Of a stretch of 64,000 nt of DNA, positions 24,197 to 35,672 are shown piece by piece; within the stretch, counting starts at the first letter, position 1, and the number at the start of each line of letters is the position of its first letter. The stretch covers positions 372,001 to 436,000 of the forward strand of contig CAVRUQ010000011.1 of the NCBI GenBank assembly GCA_963724405.1, read 5' to 3'. The notes below the pieces were generated by a model, which saw only the letters and a program-made list of their open reading frames with translations, ran no database searches and was not told where the DNA came from. The translations under genes were made by a program, and so were the position numbers. Origin of the DNA: CAVQBJ01 sp963724405 (GTDB lineage Bacteria; Actinomycetota; Thermoleophilia; Solirubrobacterales; Solirubrobacteraceae).

Positions 24197-26224
24197 ATGC
24201 CGCCCTTCAAGCTCGACTCCGCCTTCACCCCGACCGCCGATCAGCCGCGCGCGATCGAGCAGCTCGCCGAGGGGCTCGAGCGGGGCGAGCGCTTCGGGAC
24301 GCTCCTCGGCGCCACGGGCACCGGCAAGACGATGACCATGGCCGGCGTGATCGAGGCGGTCCAGCGCCCGACGCTCGTGATGGCCCACAACAAGACGCTC
24401 GCCGCGCAGCTGTGCAACGAGTTCCGCACGTTCTTCCCCGACAACGCGGTCGAGTACTTCGTCTCCTACTACGACTACTACCAGCCCGAGGCGTACGTCC
24501 CCTCGCGCGACCTGTACATCGAGAAGGACTCGGCGATCAACCAGGAGGTCGACCGCCTGCGCCACGCCGCGACCGCGGCCGTGTTCGCGCGGCGCGACGT
24601 GATCGTCGTCGCCTCGGTCTCGTGCATCTTCGGCCTCGGCTCACCCGAGACGTATGAGATGAACATGCAGATCCTGCGGCGTGGAGAATTTGTCGATCGC
24701 GATCAGCTCCTGCGCAAGCTCGTCTCGATCCAGTACACGCGCAACGACACGGCGCTCTCGCGGGGCACGTTCCGCGTGCGCGGGGAGACGCTCGAGGTGT
24801 TCCCGGCCTACGCCGAGACGGCGTTCCGGGCGACGCTGTTCGGCGATGAGGTCGAGCGGCTGCAGCACTTCGACCCGCTCACCGGCGAGCTCATCGCCGA
24901 CGACCTCGAGCACGTCGCGATCTGGCCGGCGACGCACTACAACGTCAAGGAGGGGACGATCGAGGCGGCCGTCGCCGAGATCGGGCGCGAGCTGTCCGAG
25001 CGCTGCGAGCAGCTCGAGTCCGAGGGGAAGCTGCTCGAGTCCCACCGCCTGCGTCAGCGCACGCAGTACGACATGGAGATGCTGCGCGAGATGGGCTTCT
25101 GCTCCGGGATCGAGAACTACTCGCGCATCCTCGACGGCCGTCGACCCGGCGACCGCCCGTACTGCCTGCTCGACTACTTCCCGGACGACTTCATCTGCTT
25201 CATCGACGAGTCCCACCAGACCGTGCCGCAGATCGGCGGCATGCACGAGGGCGACCGATCCCGCAAGCAGACGCTCGTCGACTTCGGCTTCCGCCTCCCG
25301 AGCGCGCTCGACAACCGCCCGCAGACGTTCGACGAGTTCCTCTCGATCACGCCGCAGATGGTGTTCGTCTCGGCCACGCCGGGCCCGTACGAGCGCGCGC
25401 GGTCGGGGCACATCGTCGAGCAGATCGTGCGGCCGACCGGCATCGTCGATCCCGAGGTCGAGGTGCGCGCGACGCGCAACCAGATCGACGACCTGATGAA
25501 CGAGATCCGCCAGCGCGTGCAGCGCAACGAGCGGGTGCTCGTCACGACGCTGACGAAGAAGATGAGCGAGGACCTCTCCGGCTACCTGCTCGAGATGGGC
25601 TTCAAGGTCCGCTACCTGCACTCGGAGATCGACACCCTCGAGCGCATCCAGATCATCCGCGACCTGCGCCTCGGCGAGTACGACGTGCTCGTCGGCGTGA
25701 ACCTGCTCCGCGAGGGGCTCGACCTGCCCGAGGTGTCGCTCGTCGCGATCCTCGACGCCGACAAGGAGGGCTTCCTCCGCGGCGAGACCTCGCTCATCCA
25801 GACGATCGGGCGCGCCGCGCGCAACGTCGACGGACGGGTGCTCATGTACGCCGACAAGGAGACCGCCGCGATGCGCGCGGCGATCAGCGAGACGGACCGC
25901 CGGCGCGCGATCCAGGTCGCCTACAACGACGAGCACAACATCACCGCCTCGACGATCGTCAAGGGCATCTCCGACATCGCCGAGTTCCTGACCTCCGAGT
26001 CGAAGGTCCCGAAGGGCCGAAGCCGCACCCGCCGACGGCGCGCCGCCGAGGAGCTGCCCGAGCACGAGCTGCAGCGGCTCATCGTCGAGCTCGAGGAGGA
26101 GATGCTCGCGGCCGCCGAGGACCTGCGCTTCGAATACGCCGCCCAACTCCGCGACGAGCTCCGCGAGCTGCGCCGGGACCTGCAGGCGGCCGAGTCGAGC
26201 GAGGCGCCGGCCGGCGCGCCGTAG
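24197..26224 (+). CDS. uvrB: UvrABC system protein B
   Basis: Damage-verifying helicase subunit of nucleotide excision repair, 675 residues. Seen in order: Walker A LLGATGTGKTMTMA, the DNA-inserting beta-hairpin SYYDYYQPEAYVPSRDLYIEKD, helicase motif II FIDESHQTVPQIGGM, motifs V-VI LVGVNLLREGLDLPEVSLVAILDADKEGFLR and QTIGRAARN, and a C-terminal UVR motif (LEEEMLAAAEDLRFEYAAQLRDEL) that contacts UvrC. ATG 24197 is preferred over GTG 24185, which overlaps the -10. uvrA is 2.1 kb downstream with its own promoter. Confidence 0.97.
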   Translation: MPPFKLDSAFTPTADQPRAIEQLAEGLERGERFGTLLGATGTGKTMTMAGVIEAVQRPTLVMAHNKTLAAQLCNEFRTFFPDNAVEYFVSYYDYYQPEAYVPSRDLYIEKDSAINQEVDRLRHAATAAVFARRDVIVVASVSCIFGLGSPETYEMNMQILRRGEFVDRDQLLRKLVSIQYTRNDTALSRGTFRVRGETLEVFPAYAETAFRATLFGDEVERLQHFDPLTGELIADDLEHVAIWPATHYNVKEGTIEAAVAEIGRELSERCEQLESEGKLLESHRLRQRTQYDMEMLREMGFCSGIENYSRILDGRRPGDRPYCLLDYFPDDFICFIDESHQTVPQIGGMHEGDRSRKQTLVDFGFRLPSALDNRPQTFDEFLSITPQMVFVSATPGPYERARSGHIVEQIVRPTGIVDPEVEVRATRNQIDDLMNEIRQRVQRNERVLVTTLTKKMSEDLSGYLLEMGFKVRYLHSEIDTLERIQIIRDLRLGEYDVLVGVNLLREGLDLPEVSLVAILDADKEGFLRGETSLIQTIGRAARNVDGRVLMYADKETAAMRAAISETDRRRAIQVAYNDEHNITASTIVKGISDIAEFLTSESKVPKGRSRTRRRRAAEELPEHELQRLIVELEEEMLAAAEDLRFEYAAQLRDELRELRRDLQAAESSEAPAGAP

Positions 26225-26355
26225 GCCGCGGAAGGGCTGCGGCGGCGGCGCTCCTGACTGGGGCTTTCGCTAGGCTTGGCCGCGCTCGGTCGCTCAGCGC
26301 CGCTTGATGACGTGGGCGCCGTAGACCATCACCGCTCACTTCGGAGGAACCAGGC

Positions 26356-27291
26356 TTGGACCTCGACCGGCAGACCATCGAGAAGAGAGACTTTCCGTTC
26401 GTTCGACGCGGCTACGATGCGGCCGCCGTGGATGCTCACCTCGCCACTGTGGCCGGCGAGGTCGAGGCGCTGCGGCGCTCCCAGCAGCAGACGCGTCGTG
26501 GTGAGTCGCTTGCGTCGGCGGCCGCCACCCAGGTCCAGGCCATCGTCGAGGCGGCCGAGACGACGGCGTCGGACATCAAGCGTCAGGCCGACCTCGAGGC
26601 CCGGCGACTCGGCCAGGAGGCCGAGCGCGACGCCGAGAACACCCGCGACGAGGCGGTGGCCCGCGCCCAGACCCACGTCGAGGAGGTCTCCAAGGCGACG
26701 GCGCTGATGCTCCAGCGCGTCGGCGCGATGGAGAGCGAGGTGTCGGCGCTCATCGAGAGCCTGCGCACCGGAGCCAACCGTCTGACCGCCGACCTCGCGC
26801 TGCTCGAGGGGAACATGGGCGACCTGTACGACGCGGCCGGGCGCAAGAAGGCCGCCGCCGCCGCGGCCGCATCGAGCGCGCGCGAGCCCGACGGGGACGA
26901 GGAGGGAACCGTCGTCGATCGCGACGAGTGGACGGGCGACGATTTCGAGGGCGTCGGCAAGGTCGGTCCCGCCACTCGCCAGAAGGCGCCCGCGGCCCCC
27001 CCGGAGAGCCCGGAGCCGGTCGCCGAGGCCGAGGAGGAGGACGAGGACGAGGAGCCCGAGGCGCCCGAGGCGCCCGCGCCGACGAAGTCGACGAAGGCGT
27101 CGGCGAAGGCGTCGAAGGACGAGCCGGCCGCGGCTCCCCGGACGTCCGACGTCGATGCCCGCCTGATCGCGCTGAACATGGCGCTCAACGGTCAGTCGCG
27201 CGAGGAGGCGGATCGGTATCTGGCCGAAAACTTCGATATCGCCGATCGGGCGGCGCTGGTGGATGAGGTGTTCTCGGAGGTCGAGGGGTAG
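26356..27291 (+). CDS. DivIVA-domain coiled-coil protein
   Basis: Probable cell-pole or septum scaffold related to Wag31/DivIVA, 311 residues. The N-terminal DivIVA-like segment reads LDRQTIEKRDFPFVRRGYDAAAVDAHLATV (about 2-35). A coiled coil (about 30-155) follows, rich in Ala, Glu and Arg, then an acidic low-complexity region with EEEDEDEEPE, a Lys/Ala linker, and a compact C-terminal segment (about 260-311; LIALNMALNGQSREEADRYLAENF) that resembles a conserved helical end piece. Starts at TTG 26356 with GGAGGA upstream. Its partners are not identifiable; uvrB and an NTF2-like gene are neighbours only. Confidence 0.82.
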   Translation: MDLDRQTIEKRDFPFVRRGYDAAAVDAHLATVAGEVEALRRSQQQTRRGESLASAAATQVQAIVEAAETTASDIKRQADLEARRLGQEAERDAENTRDEAVARAQTHVEEVSKATALMLQRVGAMESEVSALIESLRTGANRLTADLALLEGNMGDLYDAAGRKKAAAAAAASSAREPDGDEEGTVVDRDEWTGDDFEGVGKVGPATRQKAPAAPPESPEPVAEAEEEDEDEEPEAPEAPAPTKSTKASAKASKDEPAAAPRTSDVDARLIALNMALNGQSREEADRYLAENFDIADRAALVDEVFSEVEG

Positions 27292-27497
27292 GACCTGTCG
27301 GGGGTGTGGTGGGCCGCCCCCGCTCGACCACCAATTCCCTCCGGTCCGGGGGCGCGGAGCCGGCGATCGCCGACGCACGCTCCGCCACCGAGTCGAGTTC
27401 TCCGGCTTCGGCCGCGGCGAGGGCATCCGCGAGCCGGGGCCCGGGGCCATCACCGACCGCGATCCGCGCTGAGCGGCCGCCGGATGCCCCGGCCCGT

Positions 27498-28034
27498 TCA
27501 GCCGGTGCGGTGCCCGACGCCGGCGATGCGGACGGCGAGCGGGTCGCCGTGATGGGTGAGGGCGGCGAGGGGGCGGGTCATCGCCGCCGCGGCCAGCTCT
27601 CGCGCGCGTGAGTGACGCGCCGCCAGCGGCGGCCCGATCGCAGCCATCAGGGCGGTCAGCCCGGCCAGCGGCCGGATGAAGAGAGTCACCTCGGAGATGA
27701 GCCCCCGCTCGTCGAAGCGCAGCCAGACCGCCTCCTCGAAGTCCTCGCCGCCGACGCGCGCCTGCGCGATGAGCGCGCGCTCGCCGTTCTCCCCGACGAT
27801 CTCGCTCACGTAGCGTGTCTCGCTCACCGCGGCGAGCACGACTCCGAGCACCTCCCGAATCGCCTCCCGCCCCTCGAACCGCGCGAGCGAACTGATCGGC
27901 GACCGCATCACCGCCCCCGCCGCCATCGTCGCCGCGACGCCATCCGCATCACCCGCCACCACCGCCGCGCAATACCGCCGCGTCGTCTCCGCCGGACCCT
28001 GCACCGTCTCAACGTGCTGCGTCTCGGTGCTCAT
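27498..28034 (-). CDS. NTF2/SnoaL-like protein
   Basis: A 178-residue protein with a nuclear transport factor 2-like core (about 15-130): TTRRYCAAVVAGDADGVAATMAAGAVMRSPIS, REAIREVLGVVL, and a strand-rich second half ending EAVWLRFDERGLISEVTLFIRP. This fold binds small hydrophobic ligands or catalyses ring rearrangements; no catalytic residues can be assigned. The C-terminal 40 residues are Ala/Arg-rich. ATG 28034 has GGAGG upstream; longer in-frame extensions lack homology. It diverges from uvrA across a 334-base spacer. Confidence 0.78.
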   Translation of the reverse strand: MSTETQHVETVQGPAETTRRYCAAVVAGDADGVAATMAAGAVMRSPISSLARFEGREAIREVLGVVLAAVSETRYVSEIVGENGERALIAQARVGGEDFEEAVWLRFDERGLISEVTLFIRPLAGLTALMAAIGPPLAARHSRARELAAAAMTRPLAALTHHGDPLAVRIAGVGHRTG

Positions 28035-28227
28035 TCCAACTCCACCTCCGTAAGCGATAAGCGATCCCAACATCATCGCGCGATCCAACCGGCGACGTTC
28101 CGTTCGTTCTCGAGAGCTCCAGAGGCGGTCCAACGGGCAGCTCTCGACCTCGCAGGACAGCAAAGTGAGCCCGACCGGAGGCGTATTTCAATTACGGGCG
28201 GCCCCAGCGGGAGCGGGTGGGGGGACT

Positions 28228-28266
28228 GCGCGCCCGAGCCCCCTTGTCCCGGGGGCTCGGGCGCGC
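28228..28266. repeat. Perfect 16-bp inverted repeat with 7-base loop
   Basis: Left arm GCGCGCCCGAGCCCCC (28228-28243), loop TTGTCCC, right arm GGGGGCTCGGGCGCGC (28251-28266), no mismatch. It lies about 100 bases upstream of uvrA and 190 upstream of the divergent gene, so it does not end either. It may be a terminator of an unannotated RNA, a cruciform, or a protein-binding site. Confidence 0.75.
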
Positions 28267-28334
28267 GGGCCACCCACCCGCCCGGGCTCAGCCACGACCC
28301 CGCAATTTGCGCTTCCACGCCCCCGGATCCAACG

Positions 28335-28348
28335 CGAACGTCTGTTCG
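28335..28348. promoter_or_regulatory. LexA-type SOS box upstream of uvrA
   Basis: CGAAC-GTCT-GTTCG matches the Gram-positive/actinobacterial SOS consensus CGAAC-N4-GTTCG exactly. It occupies the -35/spacer zone of the uvrA promoter, whose -10 begins 6 bases later, so LexA binding would block RNA polymerase. Confidence 0.82.
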
Positions 28349-28354
28349 GGTGCC

Positions 28355-28360
28355 TACAAT
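28355..28360 (+). promoter_or_regulatory. -10 hexamer TACAAT for leaderless uvrA
   Basis: TACAAT ends 8 bases before the uvrA ATG (28369); no Shine-Dalgarno sequence lies between. Confidence 0.62.
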
Positions 28361-28368
28361 AGCCTTCA

Positions 28369-31275
<2,907 letters not shown>

Positions 31276-31276
31276 T

Positions 31277-31298
31277 CCGGTCGCCGTTCGCCGACCGG
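31277..31298 (+). terminator. Hairpin just after uvrA
   Basis: CCGGTCG (31277-31283) pairs with CGACCGG (31292-31298), with two further possible pairs in the loop. It begins 2 bases after the uvrA stop and precedes an independent gene. No T-run. Confidence 0.5.
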
Positions 31299-31384
31299 CG
31301 CATCGCTCAACTCCTGCGGCCGGGCTGCCGATACTGACTTGAAATGCTGCGCGCTGGTCGCTGCTAGACAGGGGATCGGGACAG

Positions 31385-33586
31385 GTGGGAGAGCGTTACG
31401 GACGGACGCCTGATGCGGTCGAGGGCCGACCGCTCGCCGGCATGCTCGCCGGGCTGATGTTCGTCACCGGCGGCATCACGATCGCCTCGGCGACGTTCCT
31501 GACCGACGCGCCCGGCACCAATCGCCCGTTGGTCCTCGCGCTCGGCCTCATCGCCGTGGCGTGGGGGTTGTACGCGCTCGCCTTCGTGAACTGGAGCGGA
31601 CGGTCCCAGCGGCTGCTGCACGTCTTCGGGCTCACCGGCCTCGCGCTCATCGCCGCCGGTACCGCCGTGTCGGGCGGCGCCTCCTCGCCGACGTGGATCT
31701 GCCTGTTCTTCATCCTCGTGTTCGCCACGTACTTCCACGACGCGCACGTCGGGGGCGTGTACCTCGCGCTCTGTGCGATCGTCGCCTGTCTGCCGCTGGC
31801 CTACGACCCGAGCGCGCTGCAGGCGCCGTTTCTCGGGCAGCTCGCGATCACGCTGCCGGTGTTCGCCGCGCTCGGCATCGCGGTCATCTCCGGGCGCTCG
31901 CTCCTGTCCCGCCAGCGGGGCCGCGCCGAGCGCGTGGCCGCCGAGCAGCTCGCCATGCGGCACGTCGCGGTGGCCGTCGCGTCCGGCGAGCCGCCGGAGC
32001 ATGTCTACGCGCTGGCGGCCGAGGAGGTGGCGGGCGTTATCGGCGCCGGCGCCGCCGGGATCCTGCGCCTCGAGCCCGGCGGAGAGGAGCTCACCGTGCT
32101 CGGCTCCTGGAGCGAGACCGAGGACGGGCGCTATCCCCCTGCCGCGCTCGTGTTCATCCGTCCCGGGAGCGACATCGAGGAGGCGATCGAGCAGCGACGC
32201 GCCGTTCGGGTCGCGCGCCATGTGACCGGATCCCCGGTGCATCTGCTCGGCTATCCGAGCATCGTCGCCCCCGTCCATCTCGACGCCGACGTCTGGGGGA
32301 TCGTCGCCGTCACCGGGCGCCGCGAGGACGACCTCGGCCCCGCCGACGAGGAGCGGCTCACCGCCTTCTCGAGCCTGCTGTCGGTGGCCATCGCGAGCCT
32401 CGAGGACCGGGCGCGACTCTCGCGGCTCGCGTTCACCGATCCGCTCACGGGCCTGTGCAACCACCGGTCGCTGCACGAGCAGCTCGCCGTCGAGTGGAGC
32501 CGCGCGCAGCGCCACGGGCGGGCGCTCTCGGTCGCCGTCCTCGACATCGACCGCTTCAAGCAGATCAACGACAGCGGCGGACACGCCGAGGGCGACCGCA
32601 TCCTCGGTCGGATCGCCGACGTGCTGCGCGAGCTGTCGCGCCGCGAGGACGTGCTCGGCCGCCTCGGCGGTGACGAGTTCGCCTGGGTGTTCCCCGAGGC
32701 GGACGCCGACGAGGCGCTCGCCGCGCTCCAGCGAGCACAGCTGCACATCGCCCGCGGCGGGTTCGGCCTGACCGAGTTCACGATCTCGGCCGGGATCGCC
32801 GACAACGCCATGGCCTCCGACGCGGCCGGGCTGATGGAGCTCGCCGACGCCGCGCTGTACTCGAGCAAGGCTCACGGGCGCAACGCGTGCAGCGTCTACT
32901 CGTCCGAGATGGCGCCGGTGCTGTCCGCCCGCGAGCGCGCCGAGGCGAGCGAGCGCACGAGCGCGCTGCTCGGCCTGCGGGCGCTCGCGCGTGCGATCGA
33001 TGCGAAGGATCCGCTCACGCGGCGCCACTCCGAGCGCGTGTCCGAGCTCGTCGGGCGCCTGGCGCTGTCGCGCGGCTGGTCGGAGGAGCGCGCGCTCATG
33101 CTCGAGGAGGCGGCGCTCGTTCACGACGTGGGCAAGATCGGGGTGCCCGACGCGGTGCTCCTGAAGGTCGGATCGCTCGCCCCGCACGAGTACGCGCAGA
33201 TCAAGCAGCACGCCGAGCTTGGCGCACGCATCGTCGGCGACGTGCTCGGCCCCGAGCAGGTCGCCTGGATTCGGGCTCATCACGAGCGCCCGGACGGGCT
33301 CGGGTACCCCCACGGGCTGTGCGACGAGGCGATCCCAGAGGGCGCGGCCCTCCTGTCGGTCGCCGACGCCTGGGACGTGATGACCTTCAGCCGCCCGTAC
33401 GCGAAGACGAAGCCGCCGGCTCAGGCGCTGGCCGAGTGCCGTTCGCTCGTCGGGCAGCAGTTCACCGCCGACGCGGTCACCGCGCTCGTCGCCGTCCACT
33501 CCGCGGACGAGCTGCCGCCGGTTGACGAGGACGACGGCCGCGCAGACTGGCAAGCTGTCGTGCGTGCCCGGCGCGCCACCGTCTGA
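31385..33586 (+). CDS. Membrane GAF-GGDEF-HD-GYP protein (cyclic-di-GMP turnover)
   Basis: Predicted bifunctional second-messenger enzyme of 733 residues. About six membrane helices (20-180), a GAF-like sensor domain (about 190-345), a GGDEF domain with the intact motif at 428-432 and an RxxD product-inhibition site five residues before it (RRED), so diguanylate cyclase activity is plausible. The C-terminal HD-GYP domain keeps His580-Asp581 in VHDVGKIG and HHERPDGLGYP at 632 onward, the residues expected for phosphodiesterase activity. Starts at GTG 31385. Synthesis and breakdown in one chain suggest one activity dominates under given signals. Overlaps the next gene by 23 bases. Confidence 0.92.
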   Translation: MGERYGRTPDAVEGRPLAGMLAGLMFVTGGITIASATFLTDAPGTNRPLVLALGLIAVAWGLYALAFVNWSGRSQRLLHVFGLTGLALIAAGTAVSGGASSPTWICLFFILVFATYFHDAHVGGVYLALCAIVACLPLAYDPSALQAPFLGQLAITLPVFAALGIAVISGRSLLSRQRGRAERVAAEQLAMRHVAVAVASGEPPEHVYALAAEEVAGVIGAGAAGILRLEPGGEELTVLGSWSETEDGRYPPAALVFIRPGSDIEEAIEQRRAVRVARHVTGSPVHLLGYPSIVAPVHLDADVWGIVAVTGRREDDLGPADEERLTAFSSLLSVAIASLEDRARLSRLAFTDPLTGLCNHRSLHEQLAVEWSRAQRHGRALSVAVLDIDRFKQINDSGGHAEGDRILGRIADVLRELSRREDVLGRLGGDEFAWVFPEADADEALAALQRAQLHIARGGFGLTEFTISAGIADNAMASDAAGLMELADAALYSSKAHGRNACSVYSSEMAPVLSARERAEASERTSALLGLRALARAIDAKDPLTRRHSERVSELVGRLALSRGWSEERALMLEEAALVHDVGKIGVPDAVLLKVGSLAPHEYAQIKQHAELGARIVGDVLGPEQVAWIRAHHERPDGLGYPHGLCDEAIPEGAALLSVADAWDVMTFSRPYAKTKPPAQALAECRSLVGQQFTADAVTALVAVHSADELPPVDEDDGRADWQAVVRARRATV

Positions 33587-34229
33587 TCGACCGTCGGCGC
33601 CCCCGTCACGGGCGCATCCGCGCGAGCTCGCGCGCCTGACCCGGTTGTGGGCGCTGAAGTGGCGCTGGTACGAGCGCAACGCGCTGCCGTGGAACCGCGC
33701 CGCGATCCACTGGGAGTTCCTGCGGCGCGAGGCGTTCGTCCGCTGGCCGGTGCACGGCAACGTGCTCGAGGCGCTGCGCGAGGATCGGCTGCGCGTCGGG
33801 CCCGGCACGCTACTCGAGCCGGGGGTGTGGATCACCGCCCCGGACGCGGCGCGCGTGCACATCGGCGCCGGCACGTTCCTCAACCTGAACGTGATGGTGG
33901 CGGCCGCCGACCTCGTCGAGATCGGCGATCACTGCATGTTCGCCAACGGCTGCTTCGTCACCGACGCGAACCACCGCTTCGACGACCAGGACAAGCCGGT
34001 GCCGTGGCAGGGATTCACGAGCAAGGGACCGACGCGCATCGGCGACAACGTGTGGTGTGGCGCGAACGTCGTCATCACGAGCGGCGTGACGATCGGTGAG
34101 CGCTGCGTGATCGGAGCCGGCAGCGTCGTGACCGCCGACCTGGAGCCGTTCACGATCGCCGCGGGCGCGCCCGCCCGCGCGATCCGCCGCATCGATTACC
34201 CGGGCGCCCGTCCCGACGCGCGCGGCTGA
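33564..34229 (+). CDS. Left-handed beta-helix acyltransferase (acetyltransferase of the hexapeptide family)
   Basis: A 221-residue protein. After a basic helical N-terminus (ELARLTRLWALKWRWYERNALPWN), hexapeptide repeats form a beta-helix (about 90-210): VHIGAGTFLNLNVMVAAADLVEIGDHCMFANGCFV, TRIGDNVWCGANVVITSGVTIGERCVIGAGSVVT. The catalytic His is probably that in TDANHRFDDQDKPVPWQGF, as in maltose/xenobiotic acetyltransferases. I use GTG 33564, which overlaps the c-di-GMP gene's end; earlier in-frame starts lie deeper in that gene. Acceptor unknown; a surface-sugar or lipid role is possible. Confidence 0.82.
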   Translation: MPGAPPSDRPSAPPSRAHPRELARLTRLWALKWRWYERNALPWNRAAIHWEFLRREAFVRWPVHGNVLEALREDRLRVGPGTLLEPGVWITAPDAARVHIGAGTFLNLNVMVAAADLVEIGDHCMFANGCFVTDANHRFDDQDKPVPWQGFTSKGPTRIGDNVWCGANVVITSGVTIGERCVIGAGSVVTADLEPFTIAAGAPARAIRRIDYPGARPDARG

Positions 34230-34241
34230 CTTTCGGCCGGC

Positions 34242-34265
34242 TGAGCGCGCGCCGGCACGCGCTCA
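34242..34265. terminator. Hairpin between convergent acyltransferase and panB
   Basis: TGAGCGCG (34242-34249) and CGCGCTCA (34258-34265) form a perfect 8-bp stem with an 8-base loop, centred between two converging genes. It can serve both strands. Confidence 0.5.
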
Positions 34266-34280
34266 ACCCGAGGCCTCGGT

Positions 34281-35180
34281 TCAGCTCAGGCGCGCGCGCA
34301 GCTCGTTCAGCTCGGCCGGGTCGATCGAGTACGTGTGGTCGCTGGTCGGGAAGCGCCGGTCGCGCACGTCGTCGGCGTAGCTGCGCACGCCCTCGACCAT
34401 CTCGTCGAGCAGGTCCGCGTAGCGCTTGACGAAGCGGGCGCCGACGCCCTCGCGGATGCCGAGCAGGTCGTGGAACACGAGCACCTGTCCGTCGGTCGAC
34501 GAACCCGCGCCGATCCCGATGACCGGGACGTGCATGTGCGGCATGATCTCGGCCGCGACCGCCGCCGGAATCGCCTCGAACACGACCGCGAAGCAGCCGG
34601 CCTCCTCGAGGGCGAGCGCGTCCTGGGCGACCTGCAGGGCACGCTCGGCCGTGCGGCCCTGGGCGCGGTAGCCGCCGAGCGCGGTCGAGGTCTGCGGAGT
34701 GAGACCGACGTGACCCATCACCGGGATCCCCGCGCCGGCGATCGCGCGGGCCCGCTGCACGGACGTGCCTCCGCCCTCGAGCTTGACGGCATCGGCTCCC
34801 GACTCCTTCACGAAGCGCTGCGCGGTCGCGACCGCGAGCTCGTCGGACGCCTCGTACGAGCCGAAGGGGAGGTCGCCGACGAGGAATGGAGTGCGCAGGC
34901 CGCGGCGCACCGCGGACGTCAGCATGAGCATCTCCTCGACGCGCACGGGCACCGTCGAGGGGTAGCCGAGCACGGTCATCGCGCCCGAGTCGCCGACGAG
35001 CACAAGGTCGACACCGGCGGCCTCGGCCACCTGGGCGCTCGGATAGTCATACGCGGTGACCATCACGATCGGCGCGCCGAGGCGCTTCATCTCGGCGATC
35101 TGGGGGAGGGTGACGGGGAGTCGCTCGTTTGCGCCGTTGAGGGCGGGCGGAGAGGCGGGGGGATGCGGGGCAGCGGACAT
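34281..35180 (-). CDS. panB: 3-methyl-2-oxobutanoate hydroxymethyltransferase (ketopantoate synthesis)
   Basis: First committed step of pantothenate synthesis: transfers a hydroxymethyl group from methylene-THF to ketoisovalerate. The 299-residue barrel contains PIVMVTAYDYPSAQVAEAAGVDLVLVGDSGAMTVLGY, PFLVGDLPFGSYEAS, DAVKLEGG, GIPVMGHVGLTPQ, the catalytic Glu in AVVFEAIPAAVA, and VIGIGAGSSTDGQVLVFHDLLG. ATG 35180 with AGGAG about 10 bases upstream. Last gene of the minus-strand pan operon, 92 bases after panD. Confidence 0.97.
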   Translation of the reverse strand: MSAAPHPPASPPALNGANERLPVTLPQIAEMKRLGAPIVMVTAYDYPSAQVAEAAGVDLVLVGDSGAMTVLGYPSTVPVRVEEMLMLTSAVRRGLRTPFLVGDLPFGSYEASDELAVATAQRFVKESGADAVKLEGGGTSVQRARAIAGAGIPVMGHVGLTPQTSTALGGYRAQGRTAERALQVAQDALALEEAGCFAVVFEAIPAAVAAEIMPHMHVPVIGIGAGSSTDGQVLVFHDLLGIREGVGARFVKRYADLLDEMVEGVRSYADDVRDRRFPTSDHTYSIDPAELNELRARLS

Positions 35181-35272
35181 GATGGGTGGCTCCTGTCTCG
35201 TTGTGAGTACGGGGCTCGAGGGATGAGGGAACGACGATTGCGTGGCAGGACGGGTGGTTGGGACGCGGTCGG

Positions 35273-35659
35273 TCAGTGGCTGCCGATGAGCGTGCCGACC
35301 TGATCGTCGACCGCGACGATCGAGTTGTCCGCGGCGACATGGACGACGCGCGGCTCGTAGCGCGCGAGGTCGTCCTCGTCGTAAGCGGCGTAGGAGAAGA
35401 CGATGATCGTGTCGCCGCGCTGGACGAGACGGGCGGCGGCCCCGTTGACCTGCATCGTTCCCGAGCCGCGCTCGCCGGCGATCGTGTAGGTCACGAAGCG
35501 CTCGCCGTTGTCGACATCGACGATGTGCACCTGCTCGTGCTCGAGCATGTCGGCCGCCTCGAGCAGATCGGCGTCGATCGTGATCGAGCCGACGTAGTGC
35601 AGATCGCAGTCGCTCACCGTCGCGCGGTGGATCTTGGACTTCAGCATCGTGCGTTGCAT
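35273..35659 (-). CDS. panD: Aspartate 1-decarboxylase proenzyme
   Basis: Makes beta-alanine for pantothenate. The 128-residue pyruvoyl enzyme opens MQRTMLKSKIHRATVSD, and the self-cleavage site is Gly24-Ser25 in LHYVGSITID, which yields the pyruvoyl group. VNGAARLVQRGDTIIVFSYA (with AA before RLV) and a C-terminal acidic stretch match the family. Full length. It lies 13 bases after panC and 92 before panB in the operon. Confidence 0.97.
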   Translation of the reverse strand: MQRTMLKSKIHRATVSDCDLHYVGSITIDADLLEAADMLEHEQVHIVDVDNGERFVTYTIAGERGSGTMQVNGAAARLVQRGDTIIVFSYAAYDEDDLARYEPRVVHVAADNSIVAVDDQVGTLIGSH

Positions 35660-35672
35660 CGGGCGGTCCCTT

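Larger units (their letters stand above)
28035..28368. other. 334-base divergent spacer between the NTF2-like gene and uvrA
   Basis: No gene found. It holds, in order, the minus-strand leader of the NTF2-like gene, a perfect 16-bp inverted repeat (28228-28266), a LexA-type box (28335-28348) and the uvrA -10 (28355-28360). Open frames inside have no recognisable protein. Confidence 0.6.

Noticed and set aside
27292..27497. Plus-strand open frames in the spacer between the DivIVA-like and NTF2-like genes
   Set aside because: Composition is that of random high-GC DNA, and the frames run into the antisense of the NTF2-like gene.
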